Below are positions 1 to 5,811 of a stretch of 5,811 nucleotides of DNA, piece by piece. Both the position numbers and the translations under genes were made by a program. The DNA is from Ktedonobacter sp. 13_1_20CM_4_53_11. Its GTDB lineage: Bacteria; Chloroflexota; Ktedonobacteria; Ktedonobacterales; Ktedonobacteraceae. Location: contig MNIY01000210.1 in the NCBI GenBank assembly GCA_001919995.1, positions 15,432 through 21,242 of the forward strand, read 5' to 3'. Within the stretch, counting starts at the first letter, position 1; each line of letters opens with the position of its first letter. A model generated the notes under the pieces. The model worked only from the letters and a program-made list of their open reading frames with translations, was not told where the DNA came from and searched no databases.

Positions 1-2
1 AA

Positions 3-1331
3 AAAAAAAGAATCCTTGAAAAGCTGGGTAGCGGAGGAATGGGTGTCGTTTACAAAGCCGAGGACACCAGGTTGGGTCGCTCGGTAGCGCTGAAATTCCT
101 CCCCGAGGAGCTTTCCAGGGACGATCAATCGGTCGATCGCTTTCGACGGGAAGCCCGTGCCGCATCTGCCTTGAACCATCCGCACATCTGCACGATCCAC
201 GATATCAATGAGTATGAGGGCGTCTTCTTTATTGTCATGGAGTTACTCGAAGGCCGGACGCTCAAATATTACATCGGCAAGAAGCCTTTCAACACCGCCT
301 GGCTCCTGGACGTCGGGACACAGATTGCCGACGCGCTCGATGCCGCGCATGCGAAGGGCATCGTCCATCGCGATATCAAACCGGCCAATGTCTTCGTGAC
401 ATCCCACGGCCAAGTAAAGGTCCTCGATTTTGGCCTCGCCAAACTTCTCCGCCCGCTGGCCTCCAGGGTAAGCATTGGCGCCACGACAGCGGACACGGCC
501 ACGCTCTCCACGGAGGCAGGGTTGCTCGTCGGCACGGTGGACTACATGGCTCCGGAACAGCTCGAAGGGGAACCTGTGGACCCGCGCACCGATCTTTTCG
601 CACTCGGTCTCGTCCTCTACGAGATGGCCACCGGGGGCAACCCCTTCCTCGGCCAGTCAGCCACTTCCACGATCGCGAACATCCTGAAGGAAGAAGTGCC
701 GCCAATTGCGCAGCGCAATCCCCTGGCTCCCCCTGAGCTGGAGCGCATCGTGCAGAAATGCCTGCGCAAGCGTATCGATGAGCGCTACGCCTCGGCTCGC
801 GACCTTGCTCTCGATCTGGGAGCTTTGCGTCGAAGCCTCGAACCGACGGGGCGGCGCTCTGCCGCGGTGGGTGCCGAGCCTGCTGCGCCCGTTGCGATAT
901 CGCGCGGCGCGGTCCGTGCGCTGCTCATGCTCATTCAACTCGGGTACCTGGCGATGTACGCGCTCGCTCTTTACAAGTTCCACGACGTGCTCCGCGCCAG
1001 CCACGAGCTATACGCGTCGGCTACGCTGGGCAGCATACTGTTAATGGCTGGCGTGCTCGGCGTTCCAGTGCGTCTTTATCAGTTCACCGCCCTAGCCTTC
1101 GACTATCCTGACCTTGGCCTGAAGTTCCGCTGGTTGTTTCCGGCCGTATTGTTGCTCGACACGGTTTGGGCCGCGATTCCCTTACTCTTCCTCGTTCAAC
1201 TCCGTGGACTTGTCCTGGTCTGCGCGGCCGCTCTTGCATTTCTTCCGTTCTCGCAGCGCACGCTACTCTACGCTGCTTATGCTCATTCCGGTGGCCGCTC
1301 GTCCGCCATCCAGATGCCAGGCGCTCACTGA
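3..1331 (+). CDS. Membrane-anchored PknB-like serine/threonine protein kinase, 5' partial
   Basis: Cytoplasmic Hanks-type kinase that would phosphorylate Ser/Thr on proteins, tethered to the inner membrane. The frame is open to the left edge and reads RILEKLGSGGMGVVYKAED, so the first ATG (base 39) lies inside the glycine-rich loop and the true start is upstream of the window. Counting from that Met, all catalytic landmarks are present: VALK Lys19, helix-C Glu38, HRD 110-112 with Lys114 and Asn117, DFG 130-132, APE 171-173, Asp185 and Gly190 of DLFALG, and an ERYASA motif closing the domain near residue 250. The DFG-APE segment carries nine Ser/Thr residues, so activation by autophosphorylation is plausible (inference). 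A Pro/Ala/Arg-rich linker leads to a C-terminal region with about four hydrophobic segments (roughly 291-310, 326-345, 365-386, 390-410). There are no PASTA, WD40, TPR or TolB-like repeats. The 3' end looks intact (TGA 1329-1331). The substrate is unknown. Confidence 0.93.
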   Translation, partial: KKRILEKLGSGGMGVVYKAEDTRLGRSVALKFLPEELSRDDQSVDRFRREARAASALNHPHICTIHDINEYEGVFFIVMELLEGRTLKYYIGKKPFNTAWLLDVGTQIADALDAAHAKGIVHRDIKPANVFVTSHGQVKVLDFGLAKLLRPLASRVSIGATTADTATLSTEAGLLVGTVDYMAPEQLEGEPVDPRTDLFALGLVLYEMATGGNPFLGQSATSTIANILKEEVPPIAQRNPLAPPELERIVQKCLRKRIDERYASARDLALDLGALRRSLEPTGRRSAAVGAEPAAPVAISRGAVRALLMLIQLGYLAMYALALYKFHDVLRASHELYASATLGSILLMAGVLGVPVRLYQFTALAFDYPDLGLKFRWLFPAVLLLDTVWAAIPLLFLVQLRGLVLVCAAALAFLPFSQRTLLYAAYAHSGGRSSAIQMPGAH

Positions 1332-1407
1332 CTTGGCTAGCAGGTGCGACAGTTATTCCTAGCTTAGTGCTCCCGTTCGGAATTACGGTGACGTATTCGG
1401 AAGGGCG

Positions 1408-1677
1408 TCAGGCCGCGGGAGCGAACCGTTTGTTTTCGATTTTAGCGAGGAGGACAGCGAGATCTTTTCGAGTGAAGGTCCATTGAGAGGGAGAAGCAGT
1501 TTCCTGGTACCGTCGCTGAAAGGCTAACAGGCGCTGTTCCAATTCGTTGAGGGATTGGAAATCATTGGGCGTAAGTACCTTCCTCAGGACCATGGAGAAG
1601 TAAATTTCAATCTGATTGAGCCAACTAGCATGGCCGCGATGGGCGGAGCAGCTGTCCATGATCCAGAAGGCCGGATC
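1408..1677 (-). pseudogene. IS630-family transposase, C-terminal remnant with internal deletion
   Basis: The minus-strand reading gives DPAFWIMDSCSAHRG joined directly to HASWLNQIEIYFS, then VLTPNDFQSLNELEQRLLAFQRRY and WTFTRKDLAVLLAKIE. These are the last parts of an IS630-type DDE transposase: 'FWI.D..S.HRG' carries the second catalytic Asp, and 'HASWLNQIE' carries the catalytic Glu. IS630 enzymes separate these two residues by about 34-36 positions. Here only 15 lie between them, so roughly 20 residues have been lost in frame. A TAA stop at 1678-1680 ends the frame on the N-terminal side, and no sequence for the first catalytic Asp or the N-terminal helix-turn-helix region was found beyond it. 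The Met at 1657-1659 is an internal residue, not a start. The C-terminus looks close to natural length (stop at 1408-1410). This is a non-functional scar; the family assignment comes from recalled motifs, not a search. Confidence 0.85.
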
Positions 1678-1683
1678 TTACGT

Positions 1684-1697
1684 TTTAGCTAGCTAAA
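1684..1697. repeat. 14-bp perfect palindrome
   Basis: TTTAGCTAGCTAAA is identical to its reverse complement. It lies just outside the N-terminal break of the transposase remnant and contains GCTAGC, which also occurs at 1336-1341 on the other side of the remnant. It could be an operator, a transposon-end relic or chance. Confidence 0.4.
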
Positions 1698-1713
1698 TCA
1701 CAAACAAGAGTAC

Positions 1714-1723
1714 GATTCGAATC
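1714..1723. repeat. 10-bp perfect palindrome
   Basis: GATTCGAATC equals its own reverse complement and lies 16 bp to the right of the 14-bp palindrome, in the same AT-richer patch. No known binding site is recognised. Confidence 0.3.
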
Positions 1724-1754
1724 TTACAGGGACAGCGGAACAGTTGCTCCGAAT

Positions 1755-1770
1755 CTGGCCGTGCGGCCAG
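1755..1770. repeat. Upstream dyad (hairpin/operator-like), copy 1
   Basis: CTGGCCGTGCGGCCAG is a perfect inverted repeat with 7-bp half sites around a 2-bp centre. As RNA it would fold into a 6-bp stem with a GUGC loop. No T-tract follows, so it does not look like an intrinsic terminator. Bases 1756-1770 recur with one change exactly 100 bp downstream. Confidence 0.55.
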
Positions 1771-1855
1771 TAGTGCCGTTCGATTAACCCCCGTACTCTT
1801 CCACGATCAGTCTCGCCGCAGTCTGAAACGCCCCACGCAATTGACGACGCGGGTG

Positions 1856-1870
1856 TGGCTGTGCGGCCAG
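1856..1870. repeat. Upstream dyad (hairpin/operator-like), copy 2
   Basis: TGGCTGTGCGGCCAG matches copy 1 at 14 of 15 positions. The single C-to-T change would turn a C-G pair into a U-G wobble in RNA, so the stem with the GUGC loop could still form. It ends 17 bp before the Shine-Dalgarno run of the lipoprotein gene. This position would suit a repressor site or a leader RNA element (inference). Confidence 0.5.
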
Positions 1871-1885
1871 CAGGCCGGGAAGTGA

Positions 1886-1895
1886 AAGGGGAGGA
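1886..1895 (+). promoter_or_regulatory. Ribosome binding site of the DUF1800 lipoprotein gene
   Basis: The purine run AAGGGGAGGA lies directly before two adjacent GTG codons (1896 and 1899). GGAGG at 1890-1894 leaves 4 nt to GTG 1899 but only 1 nt to GTG 1896, so 1899 is the better start. It gives MKRSALVV, a clean lipoprotein signal peptide; the alternative adds only one Val. Confidence 0.7.
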
Positions 1896-1898
1896 GTG

Positions 1899-4800
1899 GT
1901 GAAGCGTTCCGCACTGGTGGTGCTAGCTGCGCTGGTGGTATTGCTGGGCGGGTGCGCCCAGGCAATTCTACCGGGCGGCCCGGGAGCGGCGGGTGGACCG
2001 GGGCTGACAGCGTTGACAGTGACACCGTCGGACACGTCCATCCCGGGTGTAGCGCAGCGTCAGTACACCGCGAAAACAGGTGACGGGTCCAAGCCAGCGG
2101 TGAACTGGTCGATCAACGGAATTGCGGGCGGAAATGCGACTTTCGGGACCGTTGACGCCAACGGAATGTACACCGCGCCGGAATTTCCGCCGACACCCAA
2201 TTCCATCACCATCAGCGCGGTCGAAACGTCGGACACTAGAAAACTCGGGAATGCCAGCGCCACGCTGAATAATCCGGTGCCGCAATTGACAAGCGTGACG
2301 CCAATGAGCATTGCCCAAGGCCCGTTCACGATAACGCTGACCGGGTTGCATTTCGCACAGGGTGCGGTTGGGTATCTGGGAACTACCGCGCTCACGACGA
2401 CGTATGTTTCGTCGACACAACTGACGGCAGCGGGCACGGCGACGAGCGCGCAAGCAGGAACACAGACGATCACGGCACATAACCCTGACCCCGGGGCGAG
2501 TATTTCTGCGGGTGTAAACATCGTGGTAAAGGGTGGAGTCGCTGTTGTGGTGACGCCGGCAACGGGCACGGTGCGCACCGGCAATCAACAAGTCTTTACG
2601 GCCACGGTAACCGGAGCCTTGGACCCGAGTGTCACTTGGACGGTAAACGGCGTGGCTGGCGGCAATTCTACGATTGGCACCATCGCCGCAAATGGCACGT
2701 ACACCGCGCCTCTCACTTTGCCGACCCCGAACACGGTCACGGTGACGGCAACCAGTGTGGAGGATCCCACGCGGTCGGATAGTGCGACAGCAACCCTGGA
2801 AAATGCGATACCCGTGATTAGTAGCGTGACGCCCACGATACTCACGGCGAACACGCAATTTGAAATCACCGTCAGCGGAACCGGCTTCACTCCCGGGTCC
2901 ATCGTGAACCTCGGCACCATGGCGCTCAGCACGACTTTCATTGCACCGACGCAATTGGTTGCCGTGGGCACACCCACACTGGCGCAAGTAGGGACGTTGC
3001 CGGTCACAGTTATCAATCCTGACCCGGGCGGCTCGACTTCTGCACCGTTCAACGTGCAGGTGATCGGCCCGAATTCAAATATCACCGTGACAGTTTTTCC
3101 GAAAACCGCCACGCTGGGGGCCGGAAACGTGCAGCAATTCCAAGTGACGGTGACGGGAACGATCGATTTGAGTGTGGTGTGGTCGGTGAATGGAGTGAAC
3201 TACGGAAACAGCACGGTAGGTAGGATCGACTATTGGGGTAATTACACCGCGCCGGACAATATTCAGGGCCTGGGAAGCGTTACCGTGACGGCCACCAGCA
3301 ATGCGAATGCTGCAAAATCGGACAGCGCCACCGTGACGCTTACCAATCCGGTACCAATACTCACGTCGATCACTCCTGCGACCCTGGGACTCGGGGCCTT
3401 TCAGATGACTCTTAATGGGACGGGATTTGTGAGCACGTCCACGGCGACGTTTGGCGGACAGCCGATGCAGGTTACCTACGTGACTTCGACGATGATCACC
3501 GCGATCGGCAACGCGTCGAACGCGCAGGTTGGCGTGGTCACTGTGAAGGTGACTAACCCAGCGCCGGGCGGCGGAACGTCCAACGGACTGAATGTGACGG
3601 TGACGACCGCGGGCTCGCCCGAGAGTTCGGCGGCGGCGGTCCGTTTTCTGGAGCAGTCTTCGTTCGGGCCGGACATGGAAAACGTGAACCAAGTGGTGGA
3701 GATCGGCTTTGATATGTACCTGCAGAACCAGTTCGCTTCGACGGTCACACCGTATCCGGACCCACGACCAAATGACAGTGTCAACAATGTGCAGCAGTCG
3801 TTTTTCCTGAATGCAATTGCCGGTGGGGATCAGTTGCGCATGCGCACGGCGTTGGCACTAAACGAACTTTGGGTGGTGAGTGCAGACACAGTGAACGACC
3901 CGCTGGGGTACACAAATTACCTGCGTACACTCAGCAAGGATGCGCTGGGAAATTACCTGAATGTGATGACGGATGTGACCTTGACTCCGGCGATGGGAAA
4001 TTTCCTGAACATGGTGAACAATGACGCACCGCCGCCTGGAGAGCACGCCAACGAAAATTACGCGCGCGAATTCATGCAGTTGTTCTGCCTGGGATTGAAC
4101 CAGTTGAATCCGGACGGAACGCCGGTGTTGGACAGCAGCGGAACGCCAATCCCGACGTATACACAAAACGACGTAATGGACCTGGGCCGCGCGCTCACCG
4201 GGTGGACGTATCCGCCGAAGCCGGGCAAGCCGTCGCAGAATCACAATCCGGAGTACTACGGCGGTCCGATGATGGCGGTGGAAGGATTGCACGATACCGG
4301 AGCAAAAACGATTCTGGGGCAGCCGATTCCGGCGGGCCAGAGCGCGGAGCAGGATTTGGCGGCGGCCCTGGGAATCATTTTCAACCATCCGAATTTGGGG
4401 CCGTTCGTGGCCAGGCAGATGATCGAGCACCTGGTCACCAGCAATCCCAGCCCGGCGTACGTGCAGCGCGTAGCCACGGCATTCAACACCGGGACGTTTA
4501 ACGGCTACGGGTCACGGAAACGAGGTGACTTGCAGGCGATGGTCGCAGCGATCCTGATGGATCCGGAAGCGCGACGGGGCGACAACCCGGCAACGGTGTC
4601 GGTTACAGACGGCAAGCTACGCGAACCAGTGGTGCTGATCGCAAGTATTGCGCGAGCCTTCCACGCCAAAACCGACGCGGGAGGATTGGCGCGGTGGGGC
4701 GGTAGCATGTCGCAAAGCATTTTTCATCCAGCGACGGTGTTTAATTTCTTCCCGCCGGTCAATGCGATTGCGGGCACTACGCTGAACGGACCCGAGTTCG

Positions 4801-5090
4801 CGATATTCGACACGAACACGAGCCTGGCGCGCATGAACTTCATTGATGCTGTGTACGGGGCGCTCGGGGCGAACACAAAGCTGGATTTCAGTCCTGTTAT
4901 CAACGCCGGCACTCCGGACCAGATGGTGGCATGGCTTGACACCCTGTTCCTGCACGGGAGCACGCCGAATCAAATGAAACAAATCATTCTCACGGCAGTC
5001 GACGCTGTCGATCCCACTGACACGACGGGCCAGGCAGAGGCTGCGATTTATCTTTACACTTCGTCATCTATGTATCAGGTGCAGCGCTGA
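1899..5090 (+). CDS. DUF1800 lipoprotein with three Ig-like/IPT modules
   Basis: Exported, lipid-anchored protein of about 1063 residues; its biochemical function is unknown. The GTG start at 1899 is chosen on ribosome-binding-site spacing. Residues 1-19 (MKRSALVVLAALVVLLGGC) form a signal peptide with lipobox LGGC, lipidated at Cys19. Three tandem modules follow at about 36-213, 214-392 and 393-573. Each has an Ig-like sandwich with a 'W.VNG...GN.T.G.I..NG.YTAP' core, then an IPT/TIG domain starting near N125, N302 and N483 ('NP.P.ITSVTP...GTGF') and ending in 'NP.PGG.S'. From about 575 to the end lies a complete DUF1800 domain: RFLEQSSFGP (582-591), LNELW (near 655), NENYAREFMQLFCLG (718-732), RALTGW (764-769), HDTGAK (798-803), PFVARQMIEHLV (from 835), FHPATVFNFFPP (from 942) and terminal SSSMYQVQR. 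DUF1800 proteins are typically encoded next to DUF1501 proteins, as here. The Ig/IPT array probably serves as a stalk or ligand-binding region at the cell surface (inference). Confidence 0.93.
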   Translation: MKRSALVVLAALVVLLGGCAQAILPGGPGAAGGPGLTALTVTPSDTSIPGVAQRQYTAKTGDGSKPAVNWSINGIAGGNATFGTVDANGMYTAPEFPPTPNSITISAVETSDTRKLGNASATLNNPVPQLTSVTPMSIAQGPFTITLTGLHFAQGAVGYLGTTALTTTYVSSTQLTAAGTATSAQAGTQTITAHNPDPGASISAGVNIVVKGGVAVVVTPATGTVRTGNQQVFTATVTGALDPSVTWTVNGVAGGNSTIGTIAANGTYTAPLTLPTPNTVTVTATSVEDPTRSDSATATLENAIPVISSVTPTILTANTQFEITVSGTGFTPGSIVNLGTMALSTTFIAPTQLVAVGTPTLAQVGTLPVTVINPDPGGSTSAPFNVQVIGPNSNITVTVFPKTATLGAGNVQQFQVTVTGTIDLSVVWSVNGVNYGNSTVGRIDYWGNYTAPDNIQGLGSVTVTATSNANAAKSDSATVTLTNPVPILTSITPATLGLGAFQMTLNGTGFVSTSTATFGGQPMQVTYVTSTMITAIGNASNAQVGVVTVKVTNPAPGGGTSNGLNVTVTTAGSPESSAAAVRFLEQSSFGPDMENVNQVVEIGFDMYLQNQFASTVTPYPDPRPNDSVNNVQQSFFLNAIAGGDQLRMRTALALNELWVVSADTVNDPLGYTNYLRTLSKDALGNYLNVMTDVTLTPAMGNFLNMVNNDAPPPGEHANENYAREFMQLFCLGLNQLNPDGTPVLDSSGTPIPTYTQNDVMDLGRALTGWTYPPKPGKPSQNHNPEYYGGPMMAVEGLHDTGAKTILGQPIPAGQSAEQDLAAALGIIFNHPNLGPFVARQMIEHLVTSNPSPAYVQRVATAFNTGTFNGYGSRKRGDLQAMVAAILMDPEARRGDNPATVSVTDGKLREPVVLIASIARAFHAKTDAGGLARWGGSMSQSIFHPATVFNFFPPVNAIAGTTLNGPEFAIFDTNTSLARMNFIDAVYGALGANTKLDFSPVINAGTPDQMVAWLDTLFLHGSTPNQMKQIILTAVDAVDPTDTTGQAEAAIYLYTSSSMYQVQR
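2004..3614 (+). repeat. Three tandem in-gene modules of about 534-540 bp (Ig-like plus IPT/TIG)
   Basis: The coding sequence repeats with a period of about 178-180 codons: roughly 2004-2537, 2538-3074 and 3075-3614. The best-conserved DNA word is TACACCGCGCC, encoding YTAP, at 2169, 2700 and 3243 (spacings 531 and 543 bp). Module 3 deviates most in the Ig core, reading GVNYGNSTVGRIDYWGNYTAP. Outside short words the copies are clearly diverged, so this is old domain duplication, not a recent expansion. Confidence 0.85.
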
Positions 5091-5094
5091 GGAA

Positions 5095-5099
5095 GAGGA
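5095..5099 (+). promoter_or_regulatory. Ribosome binding site of the DUF1501 gene
   Basis: GAGGA lies 7 nt before the ATG at 5107, inside the 16-nt gap after the DUF1800 stop. This supports the chosen start and independent translation initiation on a shared transcript. Confidence 0.7.
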
Positions 5100-5106
5100 A
5101 CAAGCG

Positions 5107-5811
5107 ATGACACGGCATACACGGAGAGACTTGCTGCGATTGGCGTGCTGCTCGGGGGCAGGCGCGAGCCTGGTGAGCGGACTGAGCAAACTCGGGCTGG
5201 TGAGTGCGCTGGCACAAGGCACAACGGATTACAAAGCGCTGGTGTGCATTTTCATGTTTGGCGGGAATGACAGCAATAACATGCTGGTGCCGACAGACTC
5301 GCGGTACACGCAGTATTTGCAAGCTCGCAGCGTGTTGGCGCTGCCACAAAGCCAGTTGTTGCCGCTGCAAATGAACGGACAATCGATCTACGGGCTGCAC
5401 CCGAACATGCCGGACATGCAGGCGTACTTCAACAATCAAAAATCGCTGGCGGTTGTTGCGAACGTGGGAACGCTGGTGCAGCCCACCACGCAAGCGACAT
5501 ACCGTGCATATAAAAATCTGCCGGAAAATCTTTTCTCGCACTCTGACCAGCAGGACCAGTGGCAGAGCGCGCAACTCGCCGGAACACCGGTATCCGGCTG
5601 GGCCGGCAAGGTGGCCGACAATGTCCAGACGTTCAACGCCGCCGCGCAGTTTCCGCCGATTCTCTCGATCTCCGGCAATCCCGTCTTCTGCACTGGCAGC
5701 AGCACGAGGCCTTTCTCGATGTACCCCGGCCAGCCGCCAGGTCTACAAGGATTCGATACGACGGCAGCATCCCAAGCCCGGTATGCCGCGACTCAGCAAT
5801 TGCTGACCTTC
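5107..5811 (+). CDS. Tat-exported DUF1501 protein, 3' partial
   Basis: The first 235 residues are present and the frame is open to the right edge; DUF1501 proteins usually run to roughly 400-500 residues, so about half is missing. The N-terminus MTRHTRRDLLRLA carries a twin-arginine motif (Arg6-Arg7), a hydrophobic stretch to about residue 35 and an Ala-Leu-Ala cleavage site before Gln37, indicating Tat export. The mature part shows DUF1501 landmarks: ALVCIFMFGGNDSNNMLVP (44-62), GLHPNMPDMQAYF (96-108), SLAVVANVGTLVQPTT (113-128), LPENLFSHSDQQDQWQ (138-153) and SGWAGKVAD (163-171). DUF1501 belongs to the alkaline-phosphatase/sulfatase-like superfamily. Asp55 in FGGND and the HSDQQ segment are candidate metal or active-site positions (inference). 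The gene begins 16 nt after the DUF1800 stop with its own Shine-Dalgarno, so the two are almost certainly co-transcribed. No enzymatic activity can be assigned. Confidence 0.92.
   Translation, partial: MTRHTRRDLLRLACCSGAGASLVSGLSKLGLVSALAQGTTDYKALVCIFMFGGNDSNNMLVPTDSRYTQYLQARSVLALPQSQLLPLQMNGQSIYGLHPNMPDMQAYFNNQKSLAVVANVGTLVQPTTQATYRAYKNLPENLFSHSDQQDQWQSAQLAGTPVSGWAGKVADNVQTFNAAAQFPPILSISGNPVFCTGSSTRPFSMYPGQPPGLQGFDTTAASQARYAATQQLLTF

Larger units (their letters stand above)
1332..1895. other. Gene-poor interval with transposon scar and putative operon leader
   Basis: This 564-bp stretch separates the kinase from the DUF1800 operon and has no intact gene. From left to right it holds 76 bp of unassigned sequence after the kinase stop, containing a short direct repeat TTCGGAA (1376-1382 and 1396-1402). 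The minus-strand IS630 transposase remnant follows, then an AT-richer patch (about 1679-1730) with perfect palindromes at 1684-1697 (14 bp) and 1714-1723 (10 bp). The last part is a GC-rich leader with two related dyads before the ribosome binding site. I could not find a convincing sigma-70 -35/-10 pair: TTGACG at 1841-1846 has no acceptable -10 at the right distance. I also found no classical terminator (GC stem plus T-tract) after the kinase. A promoter for the downstream operon is expected here but its position is not resolved. Confidence 0.6.

Noticed and set aside
1166..1486. 106-codon plus-strand open frame spanning the kinase 3' end and the transposon scar
   Set aside because: It overlaps the kinase in another frame and the transposase remnant antisense, with no recognisable features.
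1755..1770. Dyad copy 1 as a rho-independent terminator
   Set aside because: No T-tract follows the stem, and it is more than 400 bp past the kinase stop with a transposon scar between.
1841..1869. Sigma-70 promoter with -35 TTGACG at 1841-1846
   Set aside because: The sequence at the expected -10 position is CGGCCA-like, far from TATAAT, so the -35 match is probably chance.
1332..1895. CRISPR array, tRNA or other RNA gene in the gene-poor interval
   Set aside because: No regularly spaced repeats with unique spacers and no cloverleaf or known RNA motif were seen; the only repeats are the two 15-bp dyads and short words.
1968..2987. 339-codon open frame on the minus strand opposite the Ig/IPT modules
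   Set aside because: It is an antisense shadow of a GC-rich repeat-coding region: Arg/Cys-rich translation, no recognisable domain, and the plus strand holds a clearly real gene.
3858..4430. 190-codon minus-strand open frame opposite the DUF1800 domain
   Set aside because: Low-complexity Arg/His/Val-rich translation with no family resemblance; the opposite strand carries conserved DUF1800 motifs.
5107..5160. DUF1501 signal peptide as a Tat lipoprotein signal (Cys14-Cys15)
   Set aside because: The cysteines come right after the RR motif without a preceding hydrophobic stretch, and RLAC/LACC do not fit a lipobox; the Ala-Leu-Ala site before residue 37 fits better.
5453..5806. 117-codon plus-strand open frame near the right end
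   Set aside because: It lies inside the DUF1501 gene in another frame; the DUF1501 frame has conserved motifs throughout and no stop.

Overview
The window looks like a piece of a GC-rich soil bacterium, most likely an acidobacterium (Acidobacteriota). The evidence is the style of its proteins: a PknB-like kinase with the P-loop wording LGSGGMGVVYKAEDTRLGR, a secreted protein with Ig-like modules of the 'VNGVAGGNSTIGTI..NGTYTAP' kind, and a DUF1800/DUF1501 gene pair. No rRNA or other taxonomic marker is present, so the assignment is an inference.

Layout. (1) Bases 1-1331 (+) hold a membrane-anchored serine/threonine protein kinase. Its 5' end is cut by the window edge, because the first in-frame Met lies inside the glycine-rich loop. 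(2) Bases 1332-1895 contain no intact gene. They hold a decayed 3' remnant of an IS630-family transposase on the minus strand (1408-1677), followed by a short AT-richer stretch with two perfect palindromes. Next come two near-identical 15-bp dyads spaced exactly 100 bp apart (1756-1770 and 1856-1870), leading into a strong ribosome binding site. (3) Bases 1899-5090 (+) encode a lipoprotein of about 1063 residues: a lipoprotein signal peptide, three tandem modules of about 178 residues (each an Ig-like sandwich followed by an IPT/TIG domain), then a complete DUF1800 domain. (4) Sixteen bases downstream, 5107-5811 (+) encodes the first 235 residues of a Tat-exported DUF1501 protein, which runs off the right edge. 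The supplied six-frame track does not list this gene because it has no stop in the window.

The DUF1800 and DUF1501 genes are close, co-directional and each has its own ribosome binding site, so they are almost certainly one operon. DUF1800/DUF1501 pairs recur across bacteria, and their biochemical role is not established. The arrangement here suggests an exported pair: a membrane-anchored, Ig-decorated DUF1800 partner and a DUF1501 partner of the alkaline-phosphatase-like fold delivered through Tat. The kinase is separated from this operon by the transposon scar, and nothing in the sequence ties the two functionally.
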